Assembly (NCBI GenBank): GCA_945952105.1
Contig: CAMFGZ010000005.1
Coordinates: forward strand, 159,669 to 223,668
Direction of reading: 5' to 3'
Source: an uncultured Rhodospirillaceae bacterium
GTDB taxonomy: Bacteria; Pseudomonadota; Alphaproteobacteria; Reyranellales; Reyranellaceae
DNA length: 64,000 nucleotides
Below, in pieces: positions 16,862 through 25,125 of the stretch. Each line of letters begins with the position of its first letter. Positions within the stretch are counted from its first letter, which is position 1. The notes beneath the pieces were generated by a model, which saw only the letters and a program-made list of their open reading frames with translations, was not told the DNA's origin and did not search any database. Position numbers and translations under genes: made by a program.

Positions 16862-17644
16862 CTAGACCCGGCCATGGATGATCATCGACGTGATGTCCTG
16901 GCGGGTCGTCCCCTCCGTCGGCACCACGCCGACCAGATTTCCGTTTTTGAGCACGGCCACGCGGTTGGAGATGCTCATGACATGCTCCATGTTGTGGCTG
17001 ACGATGAGAAACGAGATGCCGCGCCGGGACAGGCGCTGGATGAGGTCGAGCACCTTCTGGCCCTCGTGCACACCCAGCGCCGCCATGGGCTCGTCCATGA
17101 TGATCAGCTTGATGTCACCGAGCAGCAGCCGGCTGATGGCGACCGCCTGACGCTGGCCGCCCGACATGGTGCTGACCGGGCGGTCGAGATACGGCATGCG
17201 GATGTCGAGTTCGCGCAGCAGCGCCTTGGTGCGCTCCACCATCTCCGCGCGCCGCAACAGCGGGATCACGCCGAGAACCCTGGTCGACAGTTCGCGGCCC
17301 AGGAACACGTTCTGCGGGACGTCGAAGCAATCCACGAGACCCAGATTCTGGTGCAGCGTGGCAATGCCGAGATCGTGCGCGTCGTGCGGGCTCTGGATGG
17401 CGGCAAGCCGGCCGCTCACATGAATGGTGCCCTCGTCCGGCACTTCCGCGCCCGACAGGATCTTCACCAGAGTCGACTTGCCGGCCCCGTTGTCGCCGAC
17501 CAGAGCCATGATCTCGTTCTCGCGAACCTCCAGCGAGACGCCGTTCAGGGCGCGATTGCCGCCGAACGACTTGACGATGCCGGAAGCCTTGAGGAGCGAT
17601 GTGGTGCCCGCCGCAGGGCGGGCGGGGGCGAGGACGTGATCCAT
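16862..17644 (-). CDS. ABC transporter ATP-binding protein (single-domain, carbohydrate-uptake type)
   Basis: This 260-residue nucleotide-binding subunit energises the importer formed with the adjacent permease. Walker A is G-D-N-G-A-G-K-S-T (50-58), the signature M-S-G-G-Q-R-Q is near 160-166 and Walker B I-I-M-D-E-P is near 181-186. Unlike RbsA/MglA it has only one ATPase domain, like FrcA-type subunits, and would act as a homodimer. It begins 1 base after the permease stop, so the genes are tightly coupled. Confidence 0.93.
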   Translation of the reverse strand: MDHVLAPARPAAGTTSLLKASGIVKSFGGNRALNGVSLEVRENEIMALVGDNGAGKSTLVKILSGAEVPDEGTIHVSGRLAAIQSPHDAHDLGIATLHQNLGLVDCFDVPQNVFLGRELSTRVLGVIPLLRRAEMVERTKALLRELDIRMPYLDRPVSTMSGGQRQAVAISRLLLGDIKLIIMDEPMAALGVHEGQKVLDLIQRLSRRGISFLIVSHNMEHVMSISNRVAVLKNGNLVGVVPTEGTTRQDITSMIIHGRV

Positions 17645-17645
17645 G

Positions 17646-18689
17646 CTATTCGGCCCTCACCTGCTGCATCATCTTGATCCGGACCTGGTCGACCACCACC
17701 GCGAGGATGAGCAGCACGCCCAGCACGATGAGCTGCTGATAGCTCGGCACGCGCAGCAGGTTCATGCCGTTGGTGACAAGGGTCACGAAGAACGCACCGA
17801 GCACGACGTTGCCGACCCGGCCGATGCCGCCGAAGAACGAGACGCCGGCGATGACCACGGCGGTGATCGATTCGAGCACGTGCGTGGAGGCGAGCGTCGC
17901 CTCGCCCGTGCCGACGCGGGCGGTCAGCAGCAGGCCGCCGATCGACACGATGACCGAGCACATCACATAGGCCATCACCATGTGCAGCCGCGTGCTGATG
18001 CCCGCGAGGCGGCTGGCCACGATGTTGCCGCCCAGCGCATAGATGCGACGGCCGAACGGCGTCCAGTTGAGGATGTAGTACATGATCAGGAAGACGCCGC
18101 CGGCGACCCACACGGGCGCCGGAATTCCGAGCGGCGCGGCATAGGCGAAGACCTGGCCGAACTGCTTGGGCATGCCGTACATCGGCATGCCGCCACTGAC
18201 CGTGAGCGCGATTCCCGACAGGATCGAGAGCATGCCGACGGTCATGATGAACGGGTTGACGTTGAAGACGGCGATGCCGACACCGTTGATCGCACCGACC
18301 ACCGCGCCGATCGCCATGCCCGCGCCGATGCCGGCGGCGATCGCGAGCCACGGCGCATTCGGATCGCCAGCGAGGACCGTGGCCATCACCAGCGCCACGC
18401 AGACGCTGACCAGCGCCTCGGTCGAGCCGATCGACATGTCGATGCCGCGCACCAGGAGGGTGAGCATCTGGCCGATGCTGACGACGACCAGGAAGCTCGA
18501 GGCCCGGGCGACGTTGAAGAGGTTGTTGTAGGTGAGGAACCGCGGCTCGGCGATGGCGAAGCCCACGATGGCGATGACGAGGACGATCGGCAGGATACCG
18601 CCCGCCAGGAAGATCCTGCGTGCAAGGCCGGCAAGGCGTCCCAGCGGATCGGGCAGCGATTTCTGCTCCACGGCGATGCGCTCAGACAT
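17646..18689 (-). CDS. ABC transporter permease, RbsC/BPD type 2
   Basis: This 347-residue inner-membrane permease has about ten hydrophobic segments. The family signature around G-I-D-M-S-I-G-S near residue 89 and the V-N-P-F-I-M-T-V-G-M block near 145-154 match the RbsC/XylH branch. It is the first gene of the leftward importer operon, followed by the ATPase and the TorT-like receptor. The region upstream is A/T-rich and shared with the divergent LysR gene, so the regulator probably controls this operon. Confidence 0.93.
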   Translation of the reverse strand: MSERIAVEQKSLPDPLGRLAGLARRIFLAGGILPIVLVIAIVGFAIAEPRFLTYNNLFNVARASSFLVVVSIGQMLTLLVRGIDMSIGSTEALVSVCVALVMATVLAGDPNAPWLAIAAGIGAGMAIGAVVGAINGVGIAVFNVNPFIMTVGMLSILSGIALTVSGGMPMYGMPKQFGQVFAYAAPLGIPAPVWVAGGVFLIMYYILNWTPFGRRIYALGGNIVASRLAGISTRLHMVMAYVMCSVIVSIGGLLLTARVGTGEATLASTHVLESITAVVIAGVSFFGGIGRVGNVVLGAFFVTLVTNGMNLLRVPSYQQLIVLGVLLILAVVVDQVRIKMMQQVRAE

Positions 18690-18765
18690 CGTGTTTTCTA
18701 CGACTTACCATGGCCATCCCCTTGGTCTTTTGACGATTAGCCTACAGAGGGCCTGCATGACGCAA

Positions 18766-18780
18766 ATTGATATTTTCAAT
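18766..18780. promoter_or_regulatory. candidate LysR-type T-N11-A operator
   Basis: ATTGA-N5-TCAAT is a perfect inverted repeat with the T-N11-A spacing of LysR-family binding sites. It lies in the A/T-rich 141-base spacer between the importer operon (leftward) and the lysR-type gene (rightward), 51 bases before the regulator ATG. Confidence 0.5.
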
Positions 18781-18830
18781 GACGAAAACAATGAATTTAA
18801 TATTCAGGCTCAACCGCCCGAAGGAACCAG

Positions 18831-19877
18831 ATGACCAAGCAACCCGCGCACCAAGTCCGCCCGATCGAGGGGCTGGCCAAGAAAATCAACTGGAACCTGC
18901 TTCACATGTTCGTCGTGGTTGCCGAGCAGCAGAGCCTGTCGCGCGCCGCCGACGTGCTGGGCCGCGGCCAGCCTGCCGTAAGCGCGGCGCTGAAGAAGCT
19001 GGAGGAACGGCTGGACTGCAAGCTCGCGACGCGCGGTCCCACCAACTTCGCCCTCACGGCCGCCGGCGAGGTCCTCTATCGCGAGGCCCGCGAGATCGCC
19101 AACGGCATCGACCGCATCTCGCTGCTGATCGCCGACCTCAGCGGGGAACTCACCGGCACCGTGCATCTGGCGATGGCCAGCCACATGACCAGTCCGCTGC
19201 TCAACCAGGCCTTCGCGGAGTTCCACCGCCGGCACCCGAAGGCGACGTTCCTCACCACCGTGATGTCGAGCCCCGAAATCATGAAGGCGATGTCGGCGAG
19301 CACGATCCACTTCGCCATCACGCCGCTCTACCAGACGCCCGACCAGTTCGAATGCTTTCACCTGTTCCGCGAGCATTGCGCCTTCTACTGCGGACCGACG
19401 CATCGCCTGTTCGGTCGCAGCGACGTCACCCCCGCCGAGCTGCGCAACGAGGCGTCCGTCAGCTACTACCGGCCGACGACGATCTCATACACGCTGCAGA
19501 CGATTGCCGATGCCCACGCCGAAATGCAGCTCGCCGAACCCGCCGCTGCGGTCTCCAATCACATGGAGGAGGTCCGGCGCATGATCGTCGCCGGCATCGG
19601 CATCGGGGTCATTCCCATCCACATCGCGGCCCGTGACGAAAAGGACGGGCTGCTCTGGCGACTGCCGCCCTACAAGCCGATGATGCCGGTCGACGTCTTC
19701 ATGATCACCAACCCCCGCGTTCGCCCCAGCCGGGTCGAGCAATCGCTGATCGATGTCATCCACGAGTTGGTGGAGGCCCGGCCGCTGAAGGAACGGACCT
19801 ATCCGCAGGCACTCGGCCTGTCCTTTGCACCGCCGGCGGCACCCCGCAAGCGGCAGGGTCAGAAGAACCGGTCGTAG
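18831..19877 (+). CDS. LysR family transcriptional regulator
   Basis: This 348-residue regulator has an N-terminal winged helix-turn-helix at about residues 20-78 (N-L-L-H-M-F-V-V-V-A-E start; S-R-A-A-D-V-L-G-R-G-Q-P-A-V-S recognition region) and a C-terminal effector-binding domain. It is divergent from the ABC importer operon and convergent with the flavoprotein reductase gene, whose 3' end it overlaps by 19 bases. The position suggests control of the importer and perhaps the catabolic genes. The effector is unknown. Confidence 0.93.
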   Translation: MTKQPAHQVRPIEGLAKKINWNLLHMFVVVAEQQSLSRAADVLGRGQPAVSAALKKLEERLDCKLATRGPTNFALTAAGEVLYREAREIANGIDRISLLIADLSGELTGTVHLAMASHMTSPLLNQAFAEFHRRHPKATFLTTVMSSPEIMKAMSASTIHFAITPLYQTPDQFECFHLFREHCAFYCGPTHRLFGRSDVTPAELRNEASVSYYRPTTISYTLQTIADAHAEMQLAEPAAAVSNHMEEVRRMIVAGIGIGVIPIHIAARDEKDGLLWRLPPYKPMMPVDVFMITNPRVRPSRVEQSLIDVIHELVEARPLKERTYPQALGLSFAPPAAPRKRQGQKNRS

Positions 19878-20863
19878 TGAATCCGCTCCGCCGGCACGGA
19901 TCGGCCGCGCGCCAGCAGCGACACCACCGCCTCCGCCATGGGCGGCGGTCCCGCGAGATAGAAGTCGGCACGGCTGAAGGTCTCGTCCGGCAGGTCGGCC
20001 ACCAGCTCGTGCACCATTCCCGTGCGGCCCGCCCAGCGCGCGTCCTCGTTGGAGACGATGGGATGGAAGCGCAGCCGGCCGCCAAGCCGCGGGAGGTCGC
20101 GCAGCATCATCTCGCCGCAGATATCGTCGGCGGACCGGCCGCCGTAGAAGAAATCGAAGCTGCCGTCCTGGGGCGGGCCCAGCCGGTCGAGCCCGCGCGC
20201 GATGCCGATCATCGGCGACAGGCCCGACCCGCCGGCGATGCACACGACGTGGCGGGCGGTGGCAGTCCTCAGATAGGCGCGACCATACGGGCCGTCGAGC
20301 GTGACCCGGGCACCCGGACGCAGGTCGAACAGGAGCGACGTCGCGGCGCCGTTGCGTACCCGCCGGATGATGAAATGCCACTCGCCCGTATCGTTGGCGA
20401 CGTTCGACATCGAATAGGCCCGCAGCGAGCCCAAGCCCGGCAGCGACAGCAACGCATACTGGCCGGGCAGGAAGTTTGCCGGCCGGTCGGTGCGGAAGCG
20501 GAACTCGCGCATGTCGTGGGTGAGATCCTCGACCGCTTCGAGGGTGGCGCTCACCCGCTCGGGCAACGGCGCCTCCGAGGCGTCGCCGCGGCCGATCATC
20601 TTGATGCGGCAGTCCGAAGCCGGCAGCGACTGGCACGCGAGATAGCGGCGGCGGCCGCGGTCGCGCTCCGACAGGCCGGGCGCCGCCGGCCAGGCATCGA
20701 GGATCTCGCCCTCGACCAGCTCGAACTTGCAGCTGCCGCAGCCGCCGGCGTTGCATTCATAGGCGAGCGGCAGGCCGGCGCGCAGGCCCGCCCGCAGCAG
20801 CGCATCGTCGGCCGCGCAGCCGAAGGCGGCGCCGAGCCGGTCCTCGTGGATGCGGTAGGCCAC
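19859..20863 (-). CDS. 2Fe-2S/FAD/NAD(P)H oxygenase reductase component
   Basis: It passes electrons from NAD(P)H through FAD and a plant-type [2Fe-2S] cluster to an oxygenase. With a GTG start at 20863 (AGGA 7 bases upstream, 8 bases after the upstream stop) it has 334 residues. C37, C42, C45 and C77 form the C-x4-C-x2-C...C ferredoxin site. R-A-Y-S-M is the FAD-binding motif and C-I-A-G-G-S-G-L-S-P starts the NAD site. A longer frame upstream is arginine-rich and overlaps the next gene, so I reject it. It is the last gene of the Rieske oxygenase operon. Confidence 0.9.
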   Translation of the reverse strand: MAYRIHEDRLGAAFGCAADDALLRAGLRAGLPLAYECNAGGCGSCKFELVEGEILDAWPAAPGLSERDRGRRRYLACQSLPASDCRIKMIGRGDASEAPLPERVSATLEAVEDLTHDMREFRFRTDRPANFLPGQYALLSLPGLGSLRAYSMSNVANDTGEWHFIIRRVRNGAATSLLFDLRPGARVTLDGPYGRAYLRTATARHVVCIAGGSGLSPMIGIARGLDRLGPPQDGSFDFFYGGRSADDICGEMMLRDLPRLGGRLRFHPIVSNEDARWAGRTGMVHELVADLPDETFSRADFYLAGPPPMAEAVVSLLARGRSVPAERIHYDRFF

Positions 20864-20871
20864 GCGGCGTC

Positions 20872-21909
20872 CTAGTCCAGCCGCCGCGACAGGGCTTGGT
20901 GCAGCTTGGCGAGCCGGCCCGGCCCCACGAAGTCGCCGTCCTTCACGAGCTGGACGTCGCCGACCCAGAGCGACTGGTCGAGGACGATGCCGTCGGGATG
21001 GTTCTCGCCGCCGCCCGGCTCCCACCAGGGCAGGCCCATGCCGATCGCGTTGGAGCCCGGGACACGGATGTCCTCGATGAACTGGCGCTGGGTGAGCATC
21101 GTGCCCGGATGAAAGCCCAGGGTGAAATGAACGAAGTAGCCGTAGTCGCCCTTGCCGCCGGCCCGCCGCAGCGCACGCCCGAAGCTCGGCCGGTCCTCGG
21201 TCCCGCCACCCGTGAATCCCTTGATCTTGCCGTCGACCTCGATGGTGATCGGCTCACGCAGGGTCCGGTAATATTCGTCGAACAGCGCCTGGATGACGAT
21301 CCTGCCCTTCACGCTGTCCATCACCGGATAGAAGCTCTGCGTGCCCGGCACCGTGTTCATGCCCGGGCTCTGGCAGACGCGCTGGCGGATCATCTTCAGC
21401 TTGTCGAGCGTCAGCGTGACGTCGGTGCCCCGGGGGCAGGTGAAGCGCACCTGCTGGCCCGCCGCCTCGGCGAAGAACTCCGCGAGCGCTACGTTGAAGT
21501 CCATCATCGCCGGGAAGTCGACGCAGCCGTAGAGACGCTCGAAACTGTCGGCCTCGGCCAGGGCCAGCAATGCGTAGCGGCAGCGGTTGGCGTCCATCGC
21601 GGCCGAATGGGCGCCCGAGCCTGCATGGTAGGGAAAGCAGAAGTCGAACCAGACATCGCAGGCGATCGCCGCGGCCTTGAGCGCGTCCGAGACATAGGGA
21701 TCGGCGAGGCCGCCCTGGAACGGCAGTTGCGGCGCCACCGCCACGAGGGGCTTGCCGCCGGCCTGGATCACCGTATCGACGACGGCCTGGATCAGCCTGC
21801 CCTCGGTCGCCGTGTCGGCGGTGACGAGCACGGTCTCGCCGTTGCCGACCGCGAAGTGCTTGTTGACCAGATTGTCGGCCGCGCGCAGCAGCCGCTTCGA
21901 CGTGAACAT
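20872..21909 (-). CDS. NicX-like 2,5-dihydroxypyridine 5,6-dioxygenase candidate (M29 aminopeptidase-fold family)
   Basis: This 345-residue protein belongs to the M29 thermophilic aminopeptidase-like family, which includes the extradiol ring-cleaving enzyme NicX. NicX uses a histidine and an H-x-D pair to hold iron. Here H304-P-D306 gives an H-x-D pair and H267 in G-F-H-P-G is a candidate third ligand. Start at 21909 has GGGAG 6 bases upstream. Neighbours are a flavin reductase, a Rieske oxygenase and its reductase, which fits ring catabolism better than peptide hydrolysis. The family is diverse and the spacing between the histidines differs from what I recall for NicX, so an aminopeptidase or another dioxygenase is possible. 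Confidence 0.68.
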   Translation of the reverse strand: MFTSKRLLRAADNLVNKHFAVGNGETVLVTADTATEGRLIQAVVDTVIQAGGKPLVAVAPQLPFQGGLADPYVSDALKAAAIACDVWFDFCFPYHAGSGAHSAAMDANRCRYALLALAEADSFERLYGCVDFPAMMDFNVALAEFFAEAAGQQVRFTCPRGTDVTLTLDKLKMIRQRVCQSPGMNTVPGTQSFYPVMDSVKGRIVIQALFDEYYRTLREPITIEVDGKIKGFTGGGTEDRPSFGRALRRAGGKGDYGYFVHFTLGFHPGTMLTQRQFIEDIRVPGSNAIGMGLPWWEPGGGENHPDGIVLDQSLWVGDVQLVKDGDFVGPGRLAKLHQALSRRLD

Positions 21910-21932
21910 GGGCACTCCCTTCGCCTGCGAGC

Positions 21933-22568
21933 TCAGGCGCTCTCGACGGTCACACGTGTGGGTCTCGGCATGGTGAAGGTCTCCCGCACCACCGCGTATT
22001 CCTGGTAGCCGAGCCGTGCGATCGGCTCTAGCCGGTCGATCTTCAGCAACCCGTCCTGCAGGAGATGGTCGGCGATGTGCACGCCCAGCACCTCGCCCAG
22101 CACCATGCAGTTGTCGACGCCGCCGAACGAACCCGGCATCGAGATGACCTTGACCAGGCGGCACTCGAGATGGAGCGGCGATTCCTTCACCCGCGGCGGA
22201 CGCACCAGTTGCGACGGCTCCTTGGTCAGCCGCGCCAGCTCGAACTCGTCGACATCGCTTCCCGCCGGCGCAGAGGATACGTTCAGCGCCTCGCGCAGGC
22301 CGTAGGTCGCGACGTTGATGACGAACTCGCCGACGTCCCGCACCGCCCGCAGCGAGTCCTTCTCGCCGCCTTCGGCATGGGCGCCGACCGGGCAGTAGAT
22401 CACCAGCGGCGGATGCTCGCTCACCAGGTTGAAGAAGCTGAACGGCGCCAGGTTGACCCGGCCCCTGCCGTCGATCGTCGACACCCAGCCGATCGGCCGC
22501 GGAACCACGCACTGCTTCAACGGATTGTGCGGCAGCCCATGGTCGTTGCGGGCACATTCATAGAACAT
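21933..22568 (-). CDS. flavin reductase family protein (DIM6/NTAB, FMN-binding split barrel)
   Basis: This 211-residue FMN-binding split-barrel protein has the V-V-P-R-P-I-G-W-V-S-T core near residues 21-31, the N-L-A-P-F-S-F-F-N strand and a V-I-N-V-A-T-Y segment. Such proteins reduce flavin for partner monooxygenases or act as flavin-dependent enzymes. It lies 11 bases after the Rieske oxygenase gene and 23 before the NicX-like gene on the same strand. Whether it serves the oxygenase or a separate reaction in the pathway cannot be told. Confidence 0.85.
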   Translation of the reverse strand: MFYECARNDHGLPHNPLKQCVVPRPIGWVSTIDGRGRVNLAPFSFFNLVSEHPPLVIYCPVGAHAEGGEKDSLRAVRDVGEFVINVATYGLREALNVSSAPAGSDVDEFELARLTKEPSQLVRPPRVKESPLHLECRLVKVISMPGSFGGVDNCMVLGEVLGVHIADHLLQDGLLKIDRLEPIARLGYQEYAVVRETFTMPRPTRVTVESA

Positions 22569-22579
22569 CGCAGCAGCCC

Positions 22580-23749
22580 CTACTCGGCCGCGGCGGCCGT
22601 CTGTCGCTCGCCGTAGATGCGGTCGAGGTTGTGCAGGATGAAGTGCTGCACGCCCTTCTCGAGCCGGCTCATGCGACCCGGAACGAAATGCCTGGCGCGC
22701 GAGGCGTTCTGGAGCGATTCGACCATGGCGAAATCCTCACCGAGGATCTTGTCGCTCATCTCCAGGAACTGGCTCTTCACCTCGGGGAAGTTCGGAGACT
22801 CGACGATGTGCCTGGGGAACACGATGAACTGCTTCATGATCATCGTGTTGGCGTCGACCGGCCACGACGAATAGAGCATCACGTAGTCGGGCCGCACGAA
22901 GAAGTTCACGTTGGGGGTGATGACGCCGGCCTGCGAGAACCGCGGCGGCTTGTCCTTCAGCGCCGGAATCGGCTCGACAAAGACCTCTCCCGACTTGGTG
23001 TGCGAGCCGGCGTCGTACTCGTTGATGAAGACCTGGCCGCGCTTGCGCGTCTCGTAGGGCACGTCGGTCGTCTTCATGTAGCGACCGATCGTGTCCTTGT
23101 GCAACACGCCGATGTGATAGAAGTCGATGAAGTTCTCGACCATCAGCTTCCAGTTGCAGTTCAGCGGAATGTCGCGCTGGATGCCGAGCCGCATCGGCTC
23201 CATGTCGATGTAGCCGAACTTTTCGGCGAATTCGGCGATGAAGGTCTCGAACTTCTCGGGCGTCTTGTTCAACGAGACGAACACCCAGCCCTGGAAAGTC
23301 TCACACGGCAGTTCCGGCAGCTTGCAGTTCTTGCGATCGAAGCCCTCCGAGTCGCGCATGTAGGGCGCACCGATCAGCTGGCCGTCGAGATTGTAGAGCC
23401 AGCCGTGATACGGGCAGGTGAATTCCTTCGCATTGCCTGCGCCGGTGGCGACTTCGACGCCGCGATGGAGACAGGTGTTGGAGTAGGCCGCGATCCTGCC
23501 GGTGGAGGTGCGGCACAGCAGGACGGGCTGCTCGACAAGGCGGAACGTCTTGTAGTCGCCGGGATTGGCGATCTCCTCCGCGCGCGCGATGCAAAGCCAG
23601 TCCTCGCCGAAGATCACCTGCTTCTCCCGCTCGAGCACGGCGGGGTCGTGATACATCTCTCCGGTCGGATGGGCGGCCTGCGTGATCGGCAGGAAGGTCT
23701 TCGCGTAGGAGTTATCGACCGCGCCGACTGTCTTGCTTGTGCTGTCCAT
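22580..23749 (-). CDS. Rieske non-heme iron aromatic ring-hydroxylating oxygenase, alpha subunit
   Basis: This catalytic oxygenase component has 389 residues from the start at 23749, which has AGGAGG 7 bases upstream; 18 more codons are open upstream without such a site. The Rieske cluster ligands are C93-x-H95 and C112-x2-H115. The mononuclear iron site is in V-E-N-F-I-D-F-Y-H-I-G-V-L-H, with H212, H217 and bridging D209. No beta subunit is present, so it is probably an alpha-only (homotrimeric) enzyme fed by the Rieske ferredoxin on the opposite arm and the 2Fe-2S reductase downstream. First gene of its operon. Confidence 0.94.
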   Translation of the reverse strand: MDSTSKTVGAVDNSYAKTFLPITQAAHPTGEMYHDPAVLEREKQVIFGEDWLCIARAEEIANPGDYKTFRLVEQPVLLCRTSTGRIAAYSNTCLHRGVEVATGAGNAKEFTCPYHGWLYNLDGQLIGAPYMRDSEGFDRKNCKLPELPCETFQGWVFVSLNKTPEKFETFIAEFAEKFGYIDMEPMRLGIQRDIPLNCNWKLMVENFIDFYHIGVLHKDTIGRYMKTTDVPYETRKRGQVFINEYDAGSHTKSGEVFVEPIPALKDKPPRFSQAGVITPNVNFFVRPDYVMLYSSWPVDANTMIMKQFIVFPRHIVESPNFPEVKSQFLEMSDKILGEDFAMVESLQNASRARHFVPGRMSRLEKGVQHFILHNLDRIYGERQTAAAAE

Positions 23750-23805
23750 TGCCTGGCCTCCTGCTGCCTGGCCAAGCATGACGCCGCCCTCTTCTCCACT
23801 CAAAT

Positions 23806-23828
23806 CGATACGATCTATATGAATATCG
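23806..23828. promoter_or_regulatory. secondary operator-like inverted repeat
   Basis: CGATA (23806-23810) and TATCG (23824-23828) form an inverted pair in the same spacer as the stronger palindrome at 23908. It shares the CGATA/TATCG ends but has an imperfect 13-base middle. It lies 57 bases upstream of the oxygenase ATG. Confidence 0.35.
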
Positions 23829-23907
23829 CTTCAGTCGATGCCGGAGGGCGAACGCAATTGACGGCGCACCGGCCGGGATGGTCTACCTTCCGGACATACA
23901 TCGAAGG

Positions 23908-23930
23908 TATCGATATGAATCATATCGATA
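23908..23930. promoter_or_regulatory. perfect 23-bp palindrome, candidate operator for the divergent ring-cleavage genes
   Basis: Arms TATCGATATG and CATATCGATA flank AAT exactly. It is strikingly A/T-rich against its surroundings and lies 24 bases before the ferredoxin ATG and about 160 bases upstream of the Rieske alpha start. The size fits a TetR-, GntR- or IclR-type dimer site. The regulator is not adjacent; the LysR gene at 18831 is the only one nearby. Confidence 0.6.
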
Positions 23931-23954
23931 TCATACCGGTTGATGAGAGGGCGA

Positions 23955-24266
23955 ATGACCAACTGGCTCAAGGCGGCGGAGACGAGCGCGCTGGACGACA
24001 AGGAAGTCATCGGCGTCGAAGTGGGTGGCGAGGAGATCGCCATCTTCCGCCTCGAGGACGGCTACTTCGCCACCGCCAACATATGCACCCACCAGTTTGC
24101 GTTCCTCTCGGAGGGATATGTCGAGAAGGGCTGCGTGGAGTGCCCGTTGCACCAGGCGTTCTTCGACATCCGTACCGGCGCCGTCGTCGAGGGCCCGCCC
24201 GAAGTGCCTCTCAGGACCTTCCCCGTGAAGGTCGAGGGCACCGACATCTTCGTGGCCCTGGGCTGA
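23955..24266 (+). CDS. Rieske-type ferredoxin component
   Basis: A small Rieske [2Fe-2S] ferredoxin of 103 residues that passes electrons from the reductase to the oxygenase. Ligands are C44-x-H46 and C63-x2-H66. Start chosen at the ATG at 23955, with AGAGG just upstream; ATGs at 23940 and 23943 are in frame but lack a site. It is divergent from the oxygenase gene, and 43 bases separate it from the hydrolase gene downstream. Confidence 0.93.
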   Translation: MTNWLKAAETSALDDKEVIGVEVGGEEIAIFRLEDGYFATANICTHQFAFLSEGYVEKGCVECPLHQAFFDIRTGAVVEGPPEVPLRTFPVKVEGTDIFVALG

Positions 24267-24309
24267 CGATCAACGCCGCTCCCAGCCATCCGCCCAGAAA
24301 GGTCTTTCC

Positions 24310-25095
24310 ATGGTTCAGCCGGTTCGCGTCGACTATCAGATCACGGGCGAAGGTCCCGCCGTGTTCCTCACCCACGGCGTCGGCGCCCGCCGCCAGGTCT
24401 GGGACGGCGTCATCGCGAAACTCGCGCCGCACTTCCGCTGCATCTCCTACGATCTGCGCGGCCATGGCAGCTCGCAGGGCACGACGGCTCCGCTCGGCCT
24501 CGATGAATTCGCCGCCGACCTGGAAGCGCTGCGGGCGCAACTCGGCATCGAGCAGGCGCATTTCATCGGCCATTCCCTGGGCGGCATGATCGTGCCCACC
24601 TATGCGCGCGCTCATCCGGAGCGGGTCAAGTCGCTCGCCCTGATCTGCACCGCCGCCTTCCGCAGTCCCGAAGCCCGCGCAAACAGCGCCAGGTTCGTCG
24701 AGAAGCTCTATGCCGAGGGCATGCCCGGCATCCTCGACACGATGCTCGGCCGCTGGTTCACCGACGAATTCCGGCGCGACCATCCGGAGGTCGTCGAGGA
24801 GAGAAAGCAGCAGATGCTGAACGCCGACCCGCGGGTCTACCGCGAGACCTACAAGGTGTTCGCCACCACCGACATGGGACCCTGGCTGCACGAGATCGCC
24901 GCGCGCACGCTGGTGACGACCGGTGAATTCGATCCCGGCTGCGGGCCCGCGCTCAACGAGCAGATCGCGGCGGCCCTTCCGAATGCGGAGCTCGTGATCC
25001 TGCCCGCTCTCCGGCACTCGGTTCTCGTCGAGGCGCCGGATCTTGTCGGGGATCTGCTTCTGCGATTCCTGCTGGCGTCGGCCCCGAGCAACTAG
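24310..25095 (+). CDS. alpha/beta hydrolase (NicD / enol-lactonase-like)
   Basis: This 261-residue alpha/beta hydrolase has nucleophile S89 in G-H-S-L-G-G, oxyanion block T-H-G-V-G-A near 21-26, an acid in G-E-F-D-P near 208 and histidine in L-R-H-S near 236. Relatives include 3-oxoadipate enol-lactonase and N-formylmaleamate deformylase (NicD). In the nicotinate pathway NicD acts directly after NicX, which makes the co-occurrence here suggestive. The fold is too broad to assign the substrate from sequence alone. It is the second gene of the rightward arm. Confidence 0.82.
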   Translation: MVQPVRVDYQITGEGPAVFLTHGVGARRQVWDGVIAKLAPHFRCISYDLRGHGSSQGTTAPLGLDEFAADLEALRAQLGIEQAHFIGHSLGGMIVPTYARAHPERVKSLALICTAAFRSPEARANSARFVEKLYAEGMPGILDTMLGRWFTDEFRRDHPEVVEERKQQMLNADPRVYRETYKVFATTDMGPWLHEIAARTLVTTGEFDPGCGPALNEQIAAALPNAELVILPALRHSVLVEAPDLVGDLLLRFLLASAPSN

Positions 25096-25125
25096 GCCGA
25101 CGCGGAGGCACCCACGCTCCGAGCG

